Origin: Lepidonotus clava
Lineage: Eukaryota > Annelida > Polychaeta > Phyllodocida > Polynoidae
Length of the DNA stretch: 64,000 bases
Direction of reading: 5' to 3'
NCBI GenBank assembly: GCA_936440205.1
Contig: OW387145.1
Location: 31,251,075 to 31,315,074 of the forward strand
Positions 22,816-36,314 of this stretch are shown here, piece after piece. Every line of letters starts with the position of its first letter. The stretch's first letter is position 1. Position numbers and translations under genes: made by a program. The notes beneath the pieces were generated by a model. That model made no database searches. It was not told the origin of the DNA and saw only the letters and a program-made list of their open reading frames with translations.

Positions 22816-24837
22816 AACGGAAAAGGTAATTTTGTAATAAAAAGGTAATTCTACACCAAAGGAAGAGCCAGCCTCTGGTTGAATTTTGCTTATAAAAGCT
22901 GCAGCACTCAAAACCTGACATTGGCACCACCGCCAACTACAGACTTACGAGACCAAACTACAAGACGGCTCGGATAAGCTTTTTATTGACCATTATTTTT
23001 TATGATTGCGTGACAAAGACAAGTAGTGGGATTTTAGCCGAGGATAGGCCTAAACTGCCCCTAGGTTGTACTATGCTCAGACACACCGCTTCTGAAATAC
23101 ATACACTTTCTACTTTGTAATCAGATATAATACTATAGGAAGAAAAATATGTAGGCCTAATTCGGAGGCCCAAATAAAATGCGAAAACTAGGTAATCGGA
23201 GAAATATGCCATAAGGAGATATCAAATCTCACATTTAATATAGGCCTAACTCCATACATGCCTATTCAAAAACAATCACAATCAGATTGATTTTAGCCCT
23301 GCAGTGCATACCAAATTATATTGGCTTATTGTAACTGATATTTCTACAAGTCAGATACCACAATAGTGTAAACCATGTCAAAGGTGAACTATTCACGGTG
23401 TAATCTGATCGCCTTCCGTGCTGATCCCACCACACCCAGAAGGTGTACTACCCTATGTCGAGTGTCGGTGGGGTCCCTTGCATGTTCAGTGTTTCAACAA
23501 TCTTAGTACTCTGTAGACGTTCTAACCTTGCACCACAGTGCCCGAGCCAAGATAACGGCACAGAAAGAAAGTCAAGCACTTTGCTGGTGGGTTGCGATAG
23601 GATTTCAACCAGCATTCGTCACGCATTCAGATGGTTGGTGGGGGGGGGGGTCGATATTATTGTCGAGATGCTGCTTACATGATGTCTTGACAGAACATGG
23701 AACAAAGCATGATTGTTACATGCGCCGCAGCTCCACCTCTCGTCGTTCTCTGAAGTTAACATGGCCAATAAAGTCTGTATGCCTAGCCATGAAAGCCTAA
23801 TTATTGTATTTGGTTTATATAATTTCTATCCAATTGTACCTTCTCTATTGTCCGACCTTTGCCACACATCTTCACGATATACATAATACCTTTTCATGTT
23901 AAGAATATACCAGACATTTGCTTTCTTTTAGTCTTACTCACAAAAAAACTGTGTTTCAAAAAACATAATTAACACAGTTTGTCGCCATTTGATTACACAC
24001 CACTCTTTCATCAGTAAACAATCATACTTGCCACGCTTCCACAGTGGCTATATATCAGTCATCGATTATATGTAGTCTTTTTTCAGACACATGTTATTAA
24101 GGACGCCACATGTTTTGTTCTTGAGATAGTTGTGAATAATCACATTGATTTTTGCACATCAAAAAGGGAAAGGTGCGGACCAATTACCCAATTGTGTGAC
24201 ATGTTATTTGCACATGTTAATGTGCATGTTATTTACATACGACATCTTTAACATGATGGGGGAAAAGCACGTCAACCTTTCTGGGACGGCCTCCCCTACT
24301 CTTAACATCGTGAACTAGTAATTATCCCACCATCTGTTCTCATAATCTAACCAAACACAAACTCACGAACACAGAGTGTCTGGGGGTGGTGCTAGGGGAA
24401 GGGAGGGGGGGGGGGTGAGTAATTATGCCGCCATGCTTTGAGGCAGCTACACTGTTGATGCAAATAACGGACTCTTTACATTCACACCAAATACAAAACT
24501 TTCTTTTGGTGCCGTTCAACTCTCCAGCCAATAAGCAGGGCCTTTTTGATGGGCGGCTCAATAAGAGGGGTATGGTGGGACAAAGTAGCTGCGCTCCGGG
24601 AACACCTGACATTATACATTGCATGCAAACAAGGCCTGAAGCCAGCACACAAAAGGCCGGCCGGGGTGGTAGGGGTAAGGGTAGAGGGGTGAGCAGTGGC
24701 CATTGGCGGTACCCCCCCCCCCCCCTCACCTGTGTGTCTGGGAGTCCACCCCCCTGCTCACCTGCCGAGATAATTACCTCTATGGCCTCACCTCACCTGC
24801 AGGGACACCAACCCGTTTATGACGGGCGAGAGGGACG

Positions 24838-25520
24838 GCTATGGTAGAAGGGAGGGATGGCTATGGTGGAATGTACTGATCTATGGTGGGAGAGAGGGAC
24901 AGCTATGGTTAGAGGGACTGGTCTTTAGTGAGAGAGAGGGACAGCTATGGTGAAAGGGACTGGTCCACTGTGGGAGAGAGGGACTGCTATGGTGGGTGAG
25001 AGGGACAGTTCTGGTGGAAGGGACTGGTCTATGGTGGGAGAGAGGGACAGATATGTTGTATGGTGGGAGAGGGGGACAGCTATGGTTGAAGGGAACCGGC
25101 TATGGTAGAAGACAAGTCTACAGCAAGAGAGTGGATGGCTATGGTGGGAGGGGGGAGGGTCTGGTCTACAGCAGAGAAAGGGAAGGCTATGATGGAAGGG
25201 ACTGGTCTATGGCAGGAGAGAAGGATGTCTATGGTAGAAGGGCATGGTCTATGTGAGAGAGAGGGGCATTTGTGGTAGAAGGGACCGGTCTATGGGATGG
25301 AAGAGGGACGTCTATGGTGGTGGGACAGAGGGACATAATTATGTGGTAGAAGAGACTGGACTATGGAAGGAGAGAGGGATGTCTATGGTGGTAGATACTT
25401 AACTGTGGTGGGAGAGACAGACAAAGGCCAATGGTTGGAAAAACTGGTGTCTATACCAGAATATGATTGGAGAGAGGGACGTACATGGTAGTAAAGAGCA
25501 CTCTATGGTAGTAGATACCA
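24838..25520 (+). repeat. Diverged minisatellite, about 42-bp unit
   Basis: Purine-rich units of the form CTATGGTGGGAGAGAGGGACAG followed by CTATGGTGGAAGGGACTGGT recur roughly 15 times with decay. Each 42-bp unit is itself two related parts of about 20 bp that both start CTATGGT. Frames through it are repeat artefacts. Confidence 0.85.
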
Positions 25521-28500
25521 ATCTGTTGTAGTGGAGAGGTATATTGGTACCTATACACAGGGAGACTGACCCACCTAGAGATCAGCCTATGGTATGAAAG
25601 AGACCAGTCTATATTTTGAAAGGAGAGTGACCCGTCTCGGGCAGTGAGAACTCTACACGCAGCCCCAAAGCAGAGAGTGGCCCCTGTGTCAATATGTTTA
25701 TTCGGCTGACAGGGTTTGCCTTCAAGAAGTTGAGTAGGGGAAGGGGAAGGGCGCCATGAGGGATGAGAAGTTGGCAAAGACATGGATGGGGGGAAGACAC
25801 GCTCACGGCTAATTCACATGACACAGATACAGTTTACACTAACCAGGTCACACCAAATGTACCTTGATGAAGATTTATATAACATTCTCCAGACATGGCT
25901 GACCATTTAAATGTGACTAATTGAATTCTCTTAAACTCAAGTATATGGAAATAGGTAAAACAAGTATTTACTTTAATGTTCACTATACATTATCATATAA
26001 TCCCAAAACCCTTACCCCTTGCTGATACTTTCGGACAGACTAAAACTATTTTTTCATAGAAAGACACTCATACAAAGGCATTGCTAGTTCGTGTGTCTTC
26101 CCTATATCTAACTTTGAATTGGACTGTATGTTTGTTCCTTGAATATTCATAATTCTATAAATCTATGAAAATACCTGTACCATCTTCACGTACGTGTGTG
26201 CAAAAAAAAATCCCACACACAAACATGCACCCCACAAGTGGTCCCACATCCCAGAAATAGAGAAGGCCCTTTCCGCAATCTTTTTGCCCCGTTCTGCGGA
26301 TCCCCTCCGAGAGGTACGGCCAATTTTTCCCAGTTAGAAAAACGGGGGCTGTGGTAAACAACATGAGCAGTCCATACCTCCATGCACCCCCTCCTCCAGT
26401 GCTCCAGGCTGGGTGGTGGTGGGCAGGGTGCCAAGGCTGCGACTAACCGGCCCGAAGGACCCAGTCAGCTTGACTGACCACTGGGATGTAGACGGGCCCG
26501 GTGTCTTGGATTCGGCCATGACTTATAGATGAGGGACGGTTATAAATAACGCACACATCCCTTTATGTGTCCGCCAGGTATCATATTACACGTTACACGT
26601 TGGTTGGTGGTGGAGCAGGGATTTCTTTTTGTTGAGGTGTGGAGGTGGTTGGGGAGAAAGTGGGGAGGGGGGGGGGGGAGGAGTGTGCAGGGTGGACTCC
26701 AAGGCTGGAGGATTTTATGATGTCAATAGTGCTGGAGAGATTCCACTTCAATCTTGATGTTGTATATCATGTATATTAGATTAGATAGTCTGACGGAATT
26801 CTTATCTCAAAATTAAACGCCTCCACACTACTGCTGTCATTAAACGAGGGGCAACCTCTGTTATCTGAACGCATTAAAACGAGGTAAGGGCGCACTAAAC
26901 AGCACCGTTGATGCGCCGAATATGCGTAAATAAAGGTTTTATGTCCGAAACTTAATAATGAAAATACCAAATTTTGTCTCATAATATTGCGTTTAACGTC
27001 TGAAAACGAATGACCGCGCAATTTTGGAAGCCAATAATAATTCATTGGTTTAATATCAAATATCAAGGCAATCGGGAACGATATATATGAAAAGAACTTT
27101 TCATGAATAAAATGATGTAATATATCATAAAATTGGGAATAAACTGTGTCTGTGGCAAGTCTAGTGAGGCTGGGCTGTTCAGTGAGGCCCAAACAGTGGG
27201 ACCAGCAGAAATCCTGCCAACTAAGTCTCCCCACATAATAATAACTCACCACCAGTGGGGGAAATGTCAGCCATACCCAGTCTCTACAGTTTACCTCCAC
27301 TCATTGGGTTCTGACATTTTTCCACTGGATATAAAAAGTTATTTGAAAAGAAAATTTCTCGAAATAAACCGGTAGCATGTCTTGCTCTAATAGCTGCAGA
27401 CGTATGTAATGTATATACATGTTAGATGTATGTAGTTATGATCTTTGGTATTTTGAATACATATGATTTCTTCTATAGTTGATATCCCCAAATTTTCCAG
27501 ATAAATCTATAGAACTGACATTACCACGCAAATTCATAAATACAACGCAAACAAGCCACTACTTTTCGGATTCTCAGTTTCATCCATTCCTCTATACATA
27601 TTTGAGTTGCGTGATTTCTGTCTTGCGTGATTCCTGCCACTATAGACTGTTACTGACACACACATTTTTTTAGTTAAAATCTCAGTTACAACATTCAACT
27701 TTGGCAATAATTGGAATTAACCAAGCGCTGTATGACCAGTTATTTGACCAAGAGGTATATATATCAGGTTTGGCCCAAGTACAAGTATAGCTAAGAAAGG
27801 TTCTCTACGGAAGTACCCCATGAAACGACCACAAACAAGCCTATATTATGTCACCGTTGCCAGCCCGTTAGGCCAAGTTTGGCTCCCAGAATACTAGTGT
27901 GGTGGTTCCACGGGTTGGCCTACCGTGTCCCCATCAAAAGAACTAAATTGGGTAAAGTACTTGACGGAAACCAAGAATACATAAATGGGGACTTGCGAAT
28001 AAGCCATGAAAGTAATCTTTGTTTACGGTAATCAGGCTAATCACCATTTTAGTGATAACTATTTTCTGTCCCATAAAATGTATACCTAAGCTTTAAACTA
28101 AATTAAAGGCCAATTATGACGGATTACATCTAATCAATTTCCGGTCATTGCCCACCAAGTTCCGGCCACTTCTAATTGGCTGAATCGCGACCTTCATAAT
28201 GCCTATTGAGATAGGATTCTGAAGCCACTCGAGAAGCCATCGCGGAAGCCACATGGCAGCTGTAGAGTACTTCACTGCAGTTACTTAGGTAACTTACCTA
28301 CCCCACATGACGTCAACTAGTTCTCATGTGAGACTTGTTGAGGGTATAAACAACACATAATTTGGTCAGTTCGATAAAAAATGCTGCCCTAATCTTTTCT
28401 CCCCTAATCTAATTATATGGCTTCATTATCATTTGGACGCCTCCTCTTCGTGTTTTGCGCACACGCTGTTTTGACTACATGTTATCACGGTTTTATAGGT

Positions 28501-29682
28501 GAGTGTACAATGATTACAATGTTGTAAGTGCATGTCAAACATCCTCCACCACTTCAGTCTCCATACCGATATGTGGAAGTAGGTGACGCACTTACACTGA
28601 GACATCAGTGGTGGCAGGATGTGCTTGGAGAATTCTCTGACCTCTTTCAATCTCCTCCTGCTGTCGTTGGCGCAGGGAAACGAACGTCTATCTTTGAACT
28701 GCACTCGATAACTTCTGACCCACTTGGGGATTTTTTTCATGGAAAGCATTCCTGGCAATATTTTTCCAGCAGTGCAACACAGTCTATTTACACAATGACC
28801 TTCAACAGGCAGCTCCCATAAAACACACAGACAATCTAGGATGTCACTTATTATCAGAAAGAAACGCCTTAATCATATCATGTAGGTAAATAACGAGAAA
28901 AAACGGCCACTGTCATTGTTGGAAGACGCATCAGATGCTTGTCAGCATGAAGCTTAACCAAAAAGTGTGTGGGTTATTTAAGTGACAACAGAAAGAAGAG
29001 TAAGGTGTGTGGGACAGCTGGGAGGTGTCTGAGGCCAGCTTGGATCTCTCTGTACTGACAGGCCACAGGCGGTGTGGCCACTCAACACGGGTGGAAAAAA
29101 CAACCCAACAATACCACGAACCTAACCATAGATCCCCAACTTCCAACAGTATATTTCAAGATACCTTTTTAGTTGAAGGTTATATTGTTATAATCGTCAA
29201 TTTAAAATGCGAAAATAACGTTTTAAAAGATTTCGAAGTAAATTATGCAAAAATACTTCAGGATGATACATTATTATTGCCCACTTTCTACATTTTCTTT
29301 AACTATTAATTCTGGAAAAATCTCAAACTAATCATTTTTGTCTCCCTCTCGTACCAGACATGCGTTGTGCTTGCATCAGATGATTGATAAGTTGATGGCA
29401 ATCATATTTGTAACTGCTTGTATAACTGGACATTTGTCTATTGTGACGTAAAGCACACTTAATTACTATCTCTATTCATAAACCATTATCTCTGTAACAT
29501 GAAACAATCGTCACGCATTTTCCATTAAGTCACGATTAGAACCTGCATCCATGTCTACAGTGCCTTAGTGCTCCTAGGTTGTCAATCCATATTATGTGAT
29601 TTTCCTATGTAACACCCTTCACTCACACTTCCAGACAGAGCGGCTTATGAAAGCGAACCCATGTATTTAATATACCTTGCAG
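25521..29682. other. Non-coding interval
   Basis: No supported gene except a weak minus-strand exon candidate at 28596-28659. A G-run lies at 26669-26682. A 174-codon minus-strand frame at 26776-27300 is open but has no domain, no splice support and AT-driven composition. The rest is AT-rich and featureless. Confidence 0.45.
28596..28659 (-). CDS. Weak candidate internal exon
   Basis: On the minus strand a CAACGACAG acceptor precedes 64 bases that end at a strong GTAAGT donor. In one frame the peptide starts QEEIERGQRILQAHPATTDV, which is helix-like and protein-like. The exon is short, its polypyrimidine tract is poor and no partner exon was found. It could be chance. Confidence 0.2.
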
Positions 29683-29831
29683 AATGTCACACCTGAGTAT
29701 GTAATTAGTGGGCCGGCGGCTGACTCAACCCAGCCGAACCATGCCAACTTTGTCGGGAATTACCTGTCTCTGTGGGTCTCCAACAACGTGACCACAATCC
29801 CCAATCTCCAGCCCTTTGTCACATATTACAG
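29683..29831 (+). CDS. Internal exon encoding part of a fibronectin type III domain
   Basis: 149 bases between an acceptor (ATATACCTTGCAG) and a donor (ACAG|GTAGGC). It is open in phase 0 at the start and ends in phase 2. The 49-residue peptide contains EYVISGP, then NFVGNYLSLWV, and ends IPNLQPFVTYYR. The pattern L-x-P-F-x-x-Y-x-x-R just before the F strand is the hallmark of FN3 domains, and EYVISGP fits strand C. Codon composition is GC-richer than the flanks. FN3 repeats occur in extracellular and adhesion proteins; usherin- or receptor-like proteins are possibilities, but nothing here names one. The neighbouring exons, which should supply strands A-B upstream and G downstream, were not found with confidence, so the gene is unnamed. 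Confidence 0.6.
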
Positions 29832-32324
29832 GTAGGCGTTGTTTGTGTCAGGTGCTTAATGAATACCTCTCATGGCCAAGGTGTTTGCGATTGTTTGTCT
29901 CCGAACAGTTGATTTACTATCAGTGTAATAAGCACGGGTCATTATCTGTTTCCGTGTGTGCACGTGTTGTGTGGTACATCATTTGGTCTTCAACATAATT
30001 AGATTTAATATTATACAAAATGTAGGAGGAAAGAGAATTACCATTCATTTGAAAAAACAATGGGAATGATTTTAAAACTGCTACGTATACACTCTTTACG
30101 TTTCTATTTATTCCAAACAACATTTTTATTCATTCGGAAATTATCCATTGGTGCCATTATCTTGTTGGGGAAAGGACCTTAGTTTCCATCTAGGTCCAAT
30201 TGACTTTCCTGGATCCATAGTTCAACAATTCACGTTTCTAACATGCCGGACTACTTGACCGTACTTTTTGAAAAAGAAATGTCAGTGGATTTACCTTTTG
30301 ATAATATTGACAAGAACAAAAATTACTAGATAGTGAGATTGAGTTCATTTGTAATCTAGGTTAACTTAAGGGTCGTGGATCCAGAGTTCAACAGCTTAGG
30401 CTTATCTGCAAGGCGGATGTTCTCAGCTCAGTTCAGATTTACAATCTATTATAAGTCGATACGAAAAGATTGAAAACTGAAACTGAATAAATAGTAAGAT
30501 CAAAATATTACTTATCAGAATAAGTTAGAATTTATCCTCCATGGTAAAAGTGAGAAGACGATTTTGTTACACAACATTTCAAATAAGTTTTTACCTAATA
30601 ACAAGCTTCTCCCAAAGCGTTTTTGTGCAGTTTGAAGCTAGGCCAAAATGGGCACCTAATGAAAAAAAGAGTGCTTTCATGATTCCAATAGCAATGACAA
30701 TAAGGAAAGCTTCCATATTGGTCAGGCTGTATCCAAATAGCATGCCTAGTCACAGGTGATGAGCTCAGTGGTATTATATATGATAGATCCGGGAAAGGTT
30801 ATTATTGTTCTTCTTCCGAGTTCCTTTGGTTACCTGTAGTGCCACAGGGTGCCAGAGGCGGAACCAAACGGGATGGCGCACTCACACCTTACCTGGAAGT
30901 GAGCTCTATTGGGAGAAAAATGCCATGCCACATATAGGTGGTCATATGTATGTCACCTAATTGGGGGATTTCCTGGTAATGAACCAATCATTATGGCAGG
31001 CTAGATGAGCTCAGGTGCAAAAAGGCAAAAGCATAATTAACTCACCTGTGAATTTTATCGTTCTAATCAATACCATGAAAACTACCATGAAAACACTCCC
31101 TTTTATGTTGATACATTATATTGTAGAAATGACTGAAAATTGTGTATTGCCACAAAACCTTGTCCTTAATCAATCAAATCTTCCCGGTGATAAGTTAATA
31201 GGGCAGAATGATTGATTTCTAATGCCAAGTCATCTTTTATGTCTAAAGAAATAATGATGGCAATGGGTCTTTCGGTTGAACAGGAGACAGGTACGTGTAC
31301 GAAGTCTTTCTGTATGCATGTTAATTGGCCGTTAGGGGACTGAGGCAACATCCCACAATATATCACATTTATCTCATTTATCGAATATAGAAAACTCCAA
31401 TTATATAAACTTTTTTTTTTATCAATATCAAAATGTATCTTCTCCACTTTGTTAAATCAACTCAAGGCTATGCCCGTAGAAAATATAAATACACTAAAAC
31501 TAGTAAACAATTTACTTTTCTCAATTCTACCAATACTGTCTTTACATATTCGACGTTGTGCTCATTTCTTTCGGTAGGTATTTCTGATTAGTCATTCAAA
31601 TTGGAAAATTGATTCCCCCAGAGTGTTATTCCAACGTTCCACTTTGCGTCAACACTGTCCCACTGCAGTTAAAACTTGTTTTGCAGATCGATTAATTACC
31701 TGTCTTCAGCACGACTGTCGGCCCCAAATTAGGGGCAATCAGTGTGAGACAGGTATATTGATTAGGAACACCTGAATGAGTACAGCAGGGAGTCTGACTG
31801 ACCTCCTGGCCAGACAAAGTAGTCAGTCACAAACACATAAAAAGGAAAAACAAAAGATAAAATCTTTTAAAAAAAAAAAAAGATAAAGAAAAATGAGGGG
31901 GGAAATAGAAAAAAATCATTACTGTCTATTCTGCTTCCAAATACTTGCATTCATGGAAAACATTAATTCCGTTAGCAAAAAAAGTACATTGCGCTCAACC
32001 CAAAAATGCACAGCATTAAAGTTTCAGTGGCAGCATTATTTTTTTTACAAACAATGTATCATTTATTCCCTGAGGATCGTATTTAACTGCATGGTATGAT
32101 CGTAAATATATATCTTGAAAAGCTTCCCCAATAACTATTCAATACCTTCCCGGTGAAAAGTATTTTCAGACCTCCGGTATAAATAAACCATGGTATTGCT
32201 TTACATAGTATATGACTCTCCGTGTGGTCTGTAAAATGTGCATAATTGGAGCTGACAAAAGACTGGCGGGTTGGTTTATTAAGGTGTGAGTGGACAATGC
32301 TTGACCGCTCCCTCCTCTCGCCAG
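29832..32324. other. Non-coding interval, probably intron
   Basis: AT-rich, no supported exon. A frame around 30632-30754 has an acceptor-like CAG and a donor-like GTGATG, but its phase does not follow the FN3 exon. Confidence 0.4.
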
Positions 32325-32493
32325 GTGAGCTGGTCAACAGGTGTTAGTGACGGCACGTTAGGCCTTGACCACACACAGGTACTGGCCAGGGGAGGTAGGA
32401 TCAATAACCTCTCTATCACCACCTACCTACCTGGTCATTATACCCACCGTGGAGGAGGTTGGGCGAGGGGGTGGGGCGCTACTCTGGGCAAAG
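32325..32493 (+). CDS. Candidate internal exon, function unknown
   Basis: A pyrimidine-rich acceptor (CTCCCTCCTCTCGCCAG) and a near-consensus donor (AAAG|GTGAGT) bound 169 bases. They are open in phase 0 and end in phase 1. The 56-residue peptide is Gly-rich, with HTQVLARGGRINNLSITTYL and HYTHRGGGWARGWG, and matches no family I know. Its end phase is compatible with the candidate at 32988-33037, giving a short C-terminal tail, and with the candidate at 36315. GC content is above the local average. The whole exon could still be chance. Confidence 0.33.
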
Positions 32494-32853
32494 GTGAGTG
32501 TTAATTGAGAAGCGAGAGAAGATGGTGTTCTGGGTTATTAGAGCACATACAATCATCTTCTCATAGTCGTTTTATATAAAATAGTCCATTGTTGTAGATC
32601 TAGAACGTGCGATTAACAGGAGATGTGTTTTAAACTTTATGTGACCTCTAATATTCCTAACTTTATTATTCTTCTGATATTTTAGCAATTGGTAAACATT
32701 TTCTTTGTCAATACATCGAAGGGCTGGTTCATGGTTACTTTATGTCAGAGCGATTTTATTTGTTTCAGACATACAAGTGGTCATAAACAACATACATAAT
32801 CATGTAGAGTTGATTAGAAAATTCCTTAGTGCAACATTTTTTCCATCAGTGTG

Positions 32854-32875
32854 CCCCCCCCCCCCCCCCCCCCCC
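32854..32875. repeat. Poly-C tract
   Basis: About 22 consecutive C. Similar C runs occur at 40135-40147, 41008-41024, 49848-49863 and 55489-55501. They are simple repeats whose length in the assembly may be unreliable. Confidence 0.95.
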
Positions 32876-32987
32876 ACTCTCGACAGCCACAACCGGATCG
32901 TCTCAACACTGGATCACTTCACCACCCTATCCACGGCCAAATCTCAGCCCGTCCCACTTCTTAAATAACTCTCATTTTCCTTCGCAG

Positions 32988-33037
32988 CTCAAGCATTTGA
33001 TCCGCCATTTATAAGCTATTCTTATCAGCCCACTTAG
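32988..33037 (+). CDS. Candidate short terminal exon
   Basis: The acceptor CTCTCATTTTCCTTCGCAG is one of the best in the window. In phase 1 the exon reads AFDPPFISYSYQPT and then a stop. The other two frames stop after three and eight codons. Phase fits the exon ending at 32493. No AATAAA signal follows closely. Confidence 0.25.
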
Positions 33038-33164
33038 GGACCCTTTGGACTGGTTGTTGTGTACCTGTGTATTGATGTTTGCAGCAGGAAGGCGACCGGC
33101 CAGGTGAAAAGGCAATCGGTATGGCTGGGTATATAGTCCACCTGGCCACTTCCACACAAACAAG

Positions 33165-33400
33165 GCTAGGGGCTGCATTTCACTGCCCGATTTTATTCTG
33201 GATTTTGAAAATCGCCAGTAGGAATATGGGATGATCATAGACATGCTCGATATCATTAGAAAGGATTTTGTGTTCTCTTCCAAATGGTATATTGGATGCA
33301 TGTGTTACTCTTTTTTTCCTTCTGAAAAAATAGAAATTACCTAATTCTCAGCAGTCAAAGTCTCCAGGTGGATTACAGGCTTTTAGCCAGTACATCTCAC
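33165..33400. mobile_element. Diverged copy of the CGATTTT-type MITE
   Basis: The left side has GGGCTGCATTTCACTGCCCGATTTTA, and the right side, inverted, reads TAAAAGCCTGTAATCCACCTGG. Both resemble the ends of the copy at 55689-55904. The inner block, read on the minus strand, contains ATATACCATTTGGAAGAGAA, which the other copies share in variant form. No coding capacity. Confidence 0.5.
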
Positions 33401-35068
33401 GTTGCTTAACTTTGGTTCACACACATTGAGCAGAGAAAGCCCATGACTTTCCCACAGGGGCCTTGGCGCCAAGCCATGCCCTTTCGCAAGGGATTTTCTT
33501 TTTGAAGTTTGAAGAACATCGTTGTTGGAAAATATATATTGAGGATCTTATACCTTTTACAGACTAGCCTCAGAATATGCGTTATCGCTGCTATGGTGAA
33601 AATAATGCGCAAGTAATCTGGAGCAAGTATGTAAATATTGTATAAGAAGAACTGTGATAGTAATATAGATATACATTATTGGTCAAGTCTTGAAAATCAA
33701 TAGGGCTATTCCATATTGAAGAACTTAAATGTATTTCTATACTCTATATTGGTTATACACAATTAAAAGAATTCCGCAATGATCATTTACACTTTCACAT
33801 AAACACAACTGAGTCCCTATTCCTGGTTAGGATGTCAAGGCTCTTAAATCAGGACCACTATATGCATTAATACAAATGTACTTGGTTCACCGACTAACTA
33901 CAATACCGAGGCTACCATTATTTATAGGCATGTTTTGCTCACAGGTGAGGCCCACCCCTACCCACCACTCATGTCCCAGGTACACTAAATGACACCATTA
34001 ACAAACCTCAGAAGTGGTGTGGCCTCTAGAGTGTCCTTAGCAATGACTCAAGCAGCCTTGTAAGTGCAGACTCGGGCCAGTTCCTCAGCGCAAGCCCCCA
34101 AAGCAAAAGCTGAGACAGCACAGTGCAGAATTACTGACAGCTGACACTGTCAGCATCAGGCCAGTCACTGACATGACACAGTAGTGTAGCCCTGGGATGG
34201 GCCTCCCCCATTGTACTGTGACGTCAGAGTGCTGACATGGGGTCAGCTGGCCCCAGGGGCTACGGAAACCACCTCCACAATAGTCTCCTCCCATTTTAAC
34301 TACGCTTATGGAGCTAAGTTTACATTTTGCAATTTCTCTCTAGGATTGCTCGCTGGCTTATTTAGCAAGCATTTTCTTATCATTTGACTACATTATTTTG
34401 GAAAGGAATAGTTATTTTGCTAGGTTACTGGCTATACCAACGGGTAGTGCTATACACATAAATACAAATGTAACAGATTTTACTGATTTCTTTCGCACAA
34501 ATCATGCTTAAATCCTATAGGGTGAACATGGCTTAAATCGTCTACCTGCCGTCTCGTCAAACTCCCTCGCTTACCTGATTGCTAGGTCTGCGTTGGGGCT
34601 ATTACCCTACTAAGGGGGGGCCCAGGGTACAAAAAGGTCAGTCACAGGTCAGTGGTTTTGTGATCCTCCTGTACCCAGTCGGAGGTTTAAATAAGGGCTA
34701 TCATCTCTCTCCACGTCAGCCTCTATACTATCTAACATCTCCCTTGTGTCAGACACAATTTAAGGAGTGCCGGTTGCCTGAGGGCTTTAATAATTGATCC
34801 ATATTATTCTGACGACCACATTCTTCCAGAATTATCCACTTTTTCTTTCAGTGCCTCACGTATGGTCCACTTTTCATGAGTTGAACTCAACCATTACAAT
34901 CTGTCACTCTCCAATTGCTAACTACTACAGGTTTACTTCTGCTCTAGAAGTTAATTTTCTTATAGAAAATAAATGGTATGTGGGTGAGTAAAATAACTAT
35001 ACACGGTTTATATGTGTGTGAATGTATAAAGTTTATATACATAATATTATATTTCTTTGTATCATATA

Positions 35069-35070
<2 letters not shown>
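33401..35070. other. Non-coding interval
   Basis: No supported gene. At about 34830-34850 there is a very good acceptor (CCACTTTTTCTTTCAG), but the frame after it has no good donor (ACAG|GTTTAC). Confidence 0.4.
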
Positions 35071-35136
<66 letters not shown>

Positions 35137-35245
35137 TGTCTCTCTCTGTGTCTGTGTCTTTGTGTCTGTGTCTGTGTCTCTGTGTCTGTGTCTCTGTGTC
35201 ACAGTGTGTGTCTGTGTCTGTGTGTGAGTTTTCGTTTGTCTGTGT
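35071..35245 (+). repeat. (TG)n microsatellite grading into (TCTGTG)n
   Basis: About 64 bases of pure TG, then some 110 bases of TCTGTG-like units. Frames through it (Cys-Val runs) are artefacts. Confidence 0.97.
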
Positions 35246-36314
35246 AAGACTATAATTATATAGGCCTACATATATATGTGCATTTATCTATGAATAAATA
35301 AAACAAAGCTGCCCCCGCCAGACTGCATTAACTCATTATAGCCCATATAAACCGTGTTAAGTACAGGCATGGTGTAACATAGGCCAAGTGTGAACGGGGA
35401 TATTCATACAGAGTCACGCCCTCTGTCCTTATCACCCATCCGTCAGTACTGGTGTGAACACACTAATGTGAAATACGTGTTATCCCGCATTGCAATGAGT
35501 TCAAAGCGGCCACTTTCCCCCCGACATTAAGATAAGAGTGGTGGTTTTAATGCACCTCGCTGCATGCCGATTAGGGCACATAATAGGATATGTGTGTTAA
35601 CAAAAAGTGCATCAGGGCTCTGAGGTGTGGTTTATGCAATGACCTGATATCGAACCAAGCTGTTGACTTTTGATATGGCTGTACAGTATAATAGTATTTT
35701 TATACGTTAGTATGAGGTCAGTGATATGGAAAGGTCTGTACATTCTGTTGGGGGGGGGGGATGTAAGTGTTTTGTATCAAACAGAAGTTATACTGACGTA
35801 AACCACAGTCCTTCAAAGTATCCGCCTCTTTCATATTGTAAGAGTGTATGTGTGTGGGAAGGGGGATACGATAGTTTCAATACACCCAAGTCAAAATCAG
35901 TTTATGTGCACATCAAATTTCAGATATGTACTTGGATAAGATATCTCTCACTTTTCTGAAAAGCTGGCAGAAAACGTTGGATTTTGTACGATTCTTCTTT
36001 AAGGAAAACTAATAGAAAAATGGCCCAGATGGCGGACCGGTTTTCCAATCTGAGCATGCATTTTCAGACTGATTAGCCCTGTTGGCTGGTGGCCCAAAGA
36101 GTTAGTATCGGACTCTGGTTTCGTTGTAAATACACGATACCTTGTAATCCATGATGTGAATAAAACATGTTAATATCGGCGACCAGCTGAACTGAGCTGT
36201 TGTTAACACGTGGCCATTTAATGTGTGAACATCCAGGTATGTACATGGACAGAAAAGTCACTCCAGCGTTTACATTATGCTTCATGTATGATCAAAGTCA
36301 CACTTTTCCTCCAG
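35246..36314. other. Non-coding interval
   Basis: AT-rich, no supported gene. It holds one G run at 35750-35760 and one of the TAGGCCTA octamers (35261). Confidence 0.4.

Larger units (their letters stand above)
14895..24820. other. Long non-coding interval
   Basis: Nearly 10 kb without a gene that can be supported. Open frames are short and lack domain-like composition. Notable pieces are listed separately: nuclear-receptor-like half-sites (15757-16275), GC-rich islands (16816-17030 and 22430-22815) and an inverted repeat at 19247-19335. At 18358-18368 stands AAGATGGCGGC, a perfect match to the YY1 consensus, followed by a seven-codon frame only. Confidence 0.5.

Noticed and set aside
26776-27300. 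174-codon open frame on the minus strand
   Set aside because: No domain, no splice signals, codon use follows local AT-rich composition, no conserved motif. Long chance frames of this size are expected in 64 kb.
30632-30754. Possible exon between GTGCAG and GTGATG
   Set aside because: In the phase required after the FN3 exon it meets stops, the donor is weak and the peptide is not domain-like.
34978-35255. Cys/Val-rich frames
   Set aside because: Translation of the (TG)n microsatellite.
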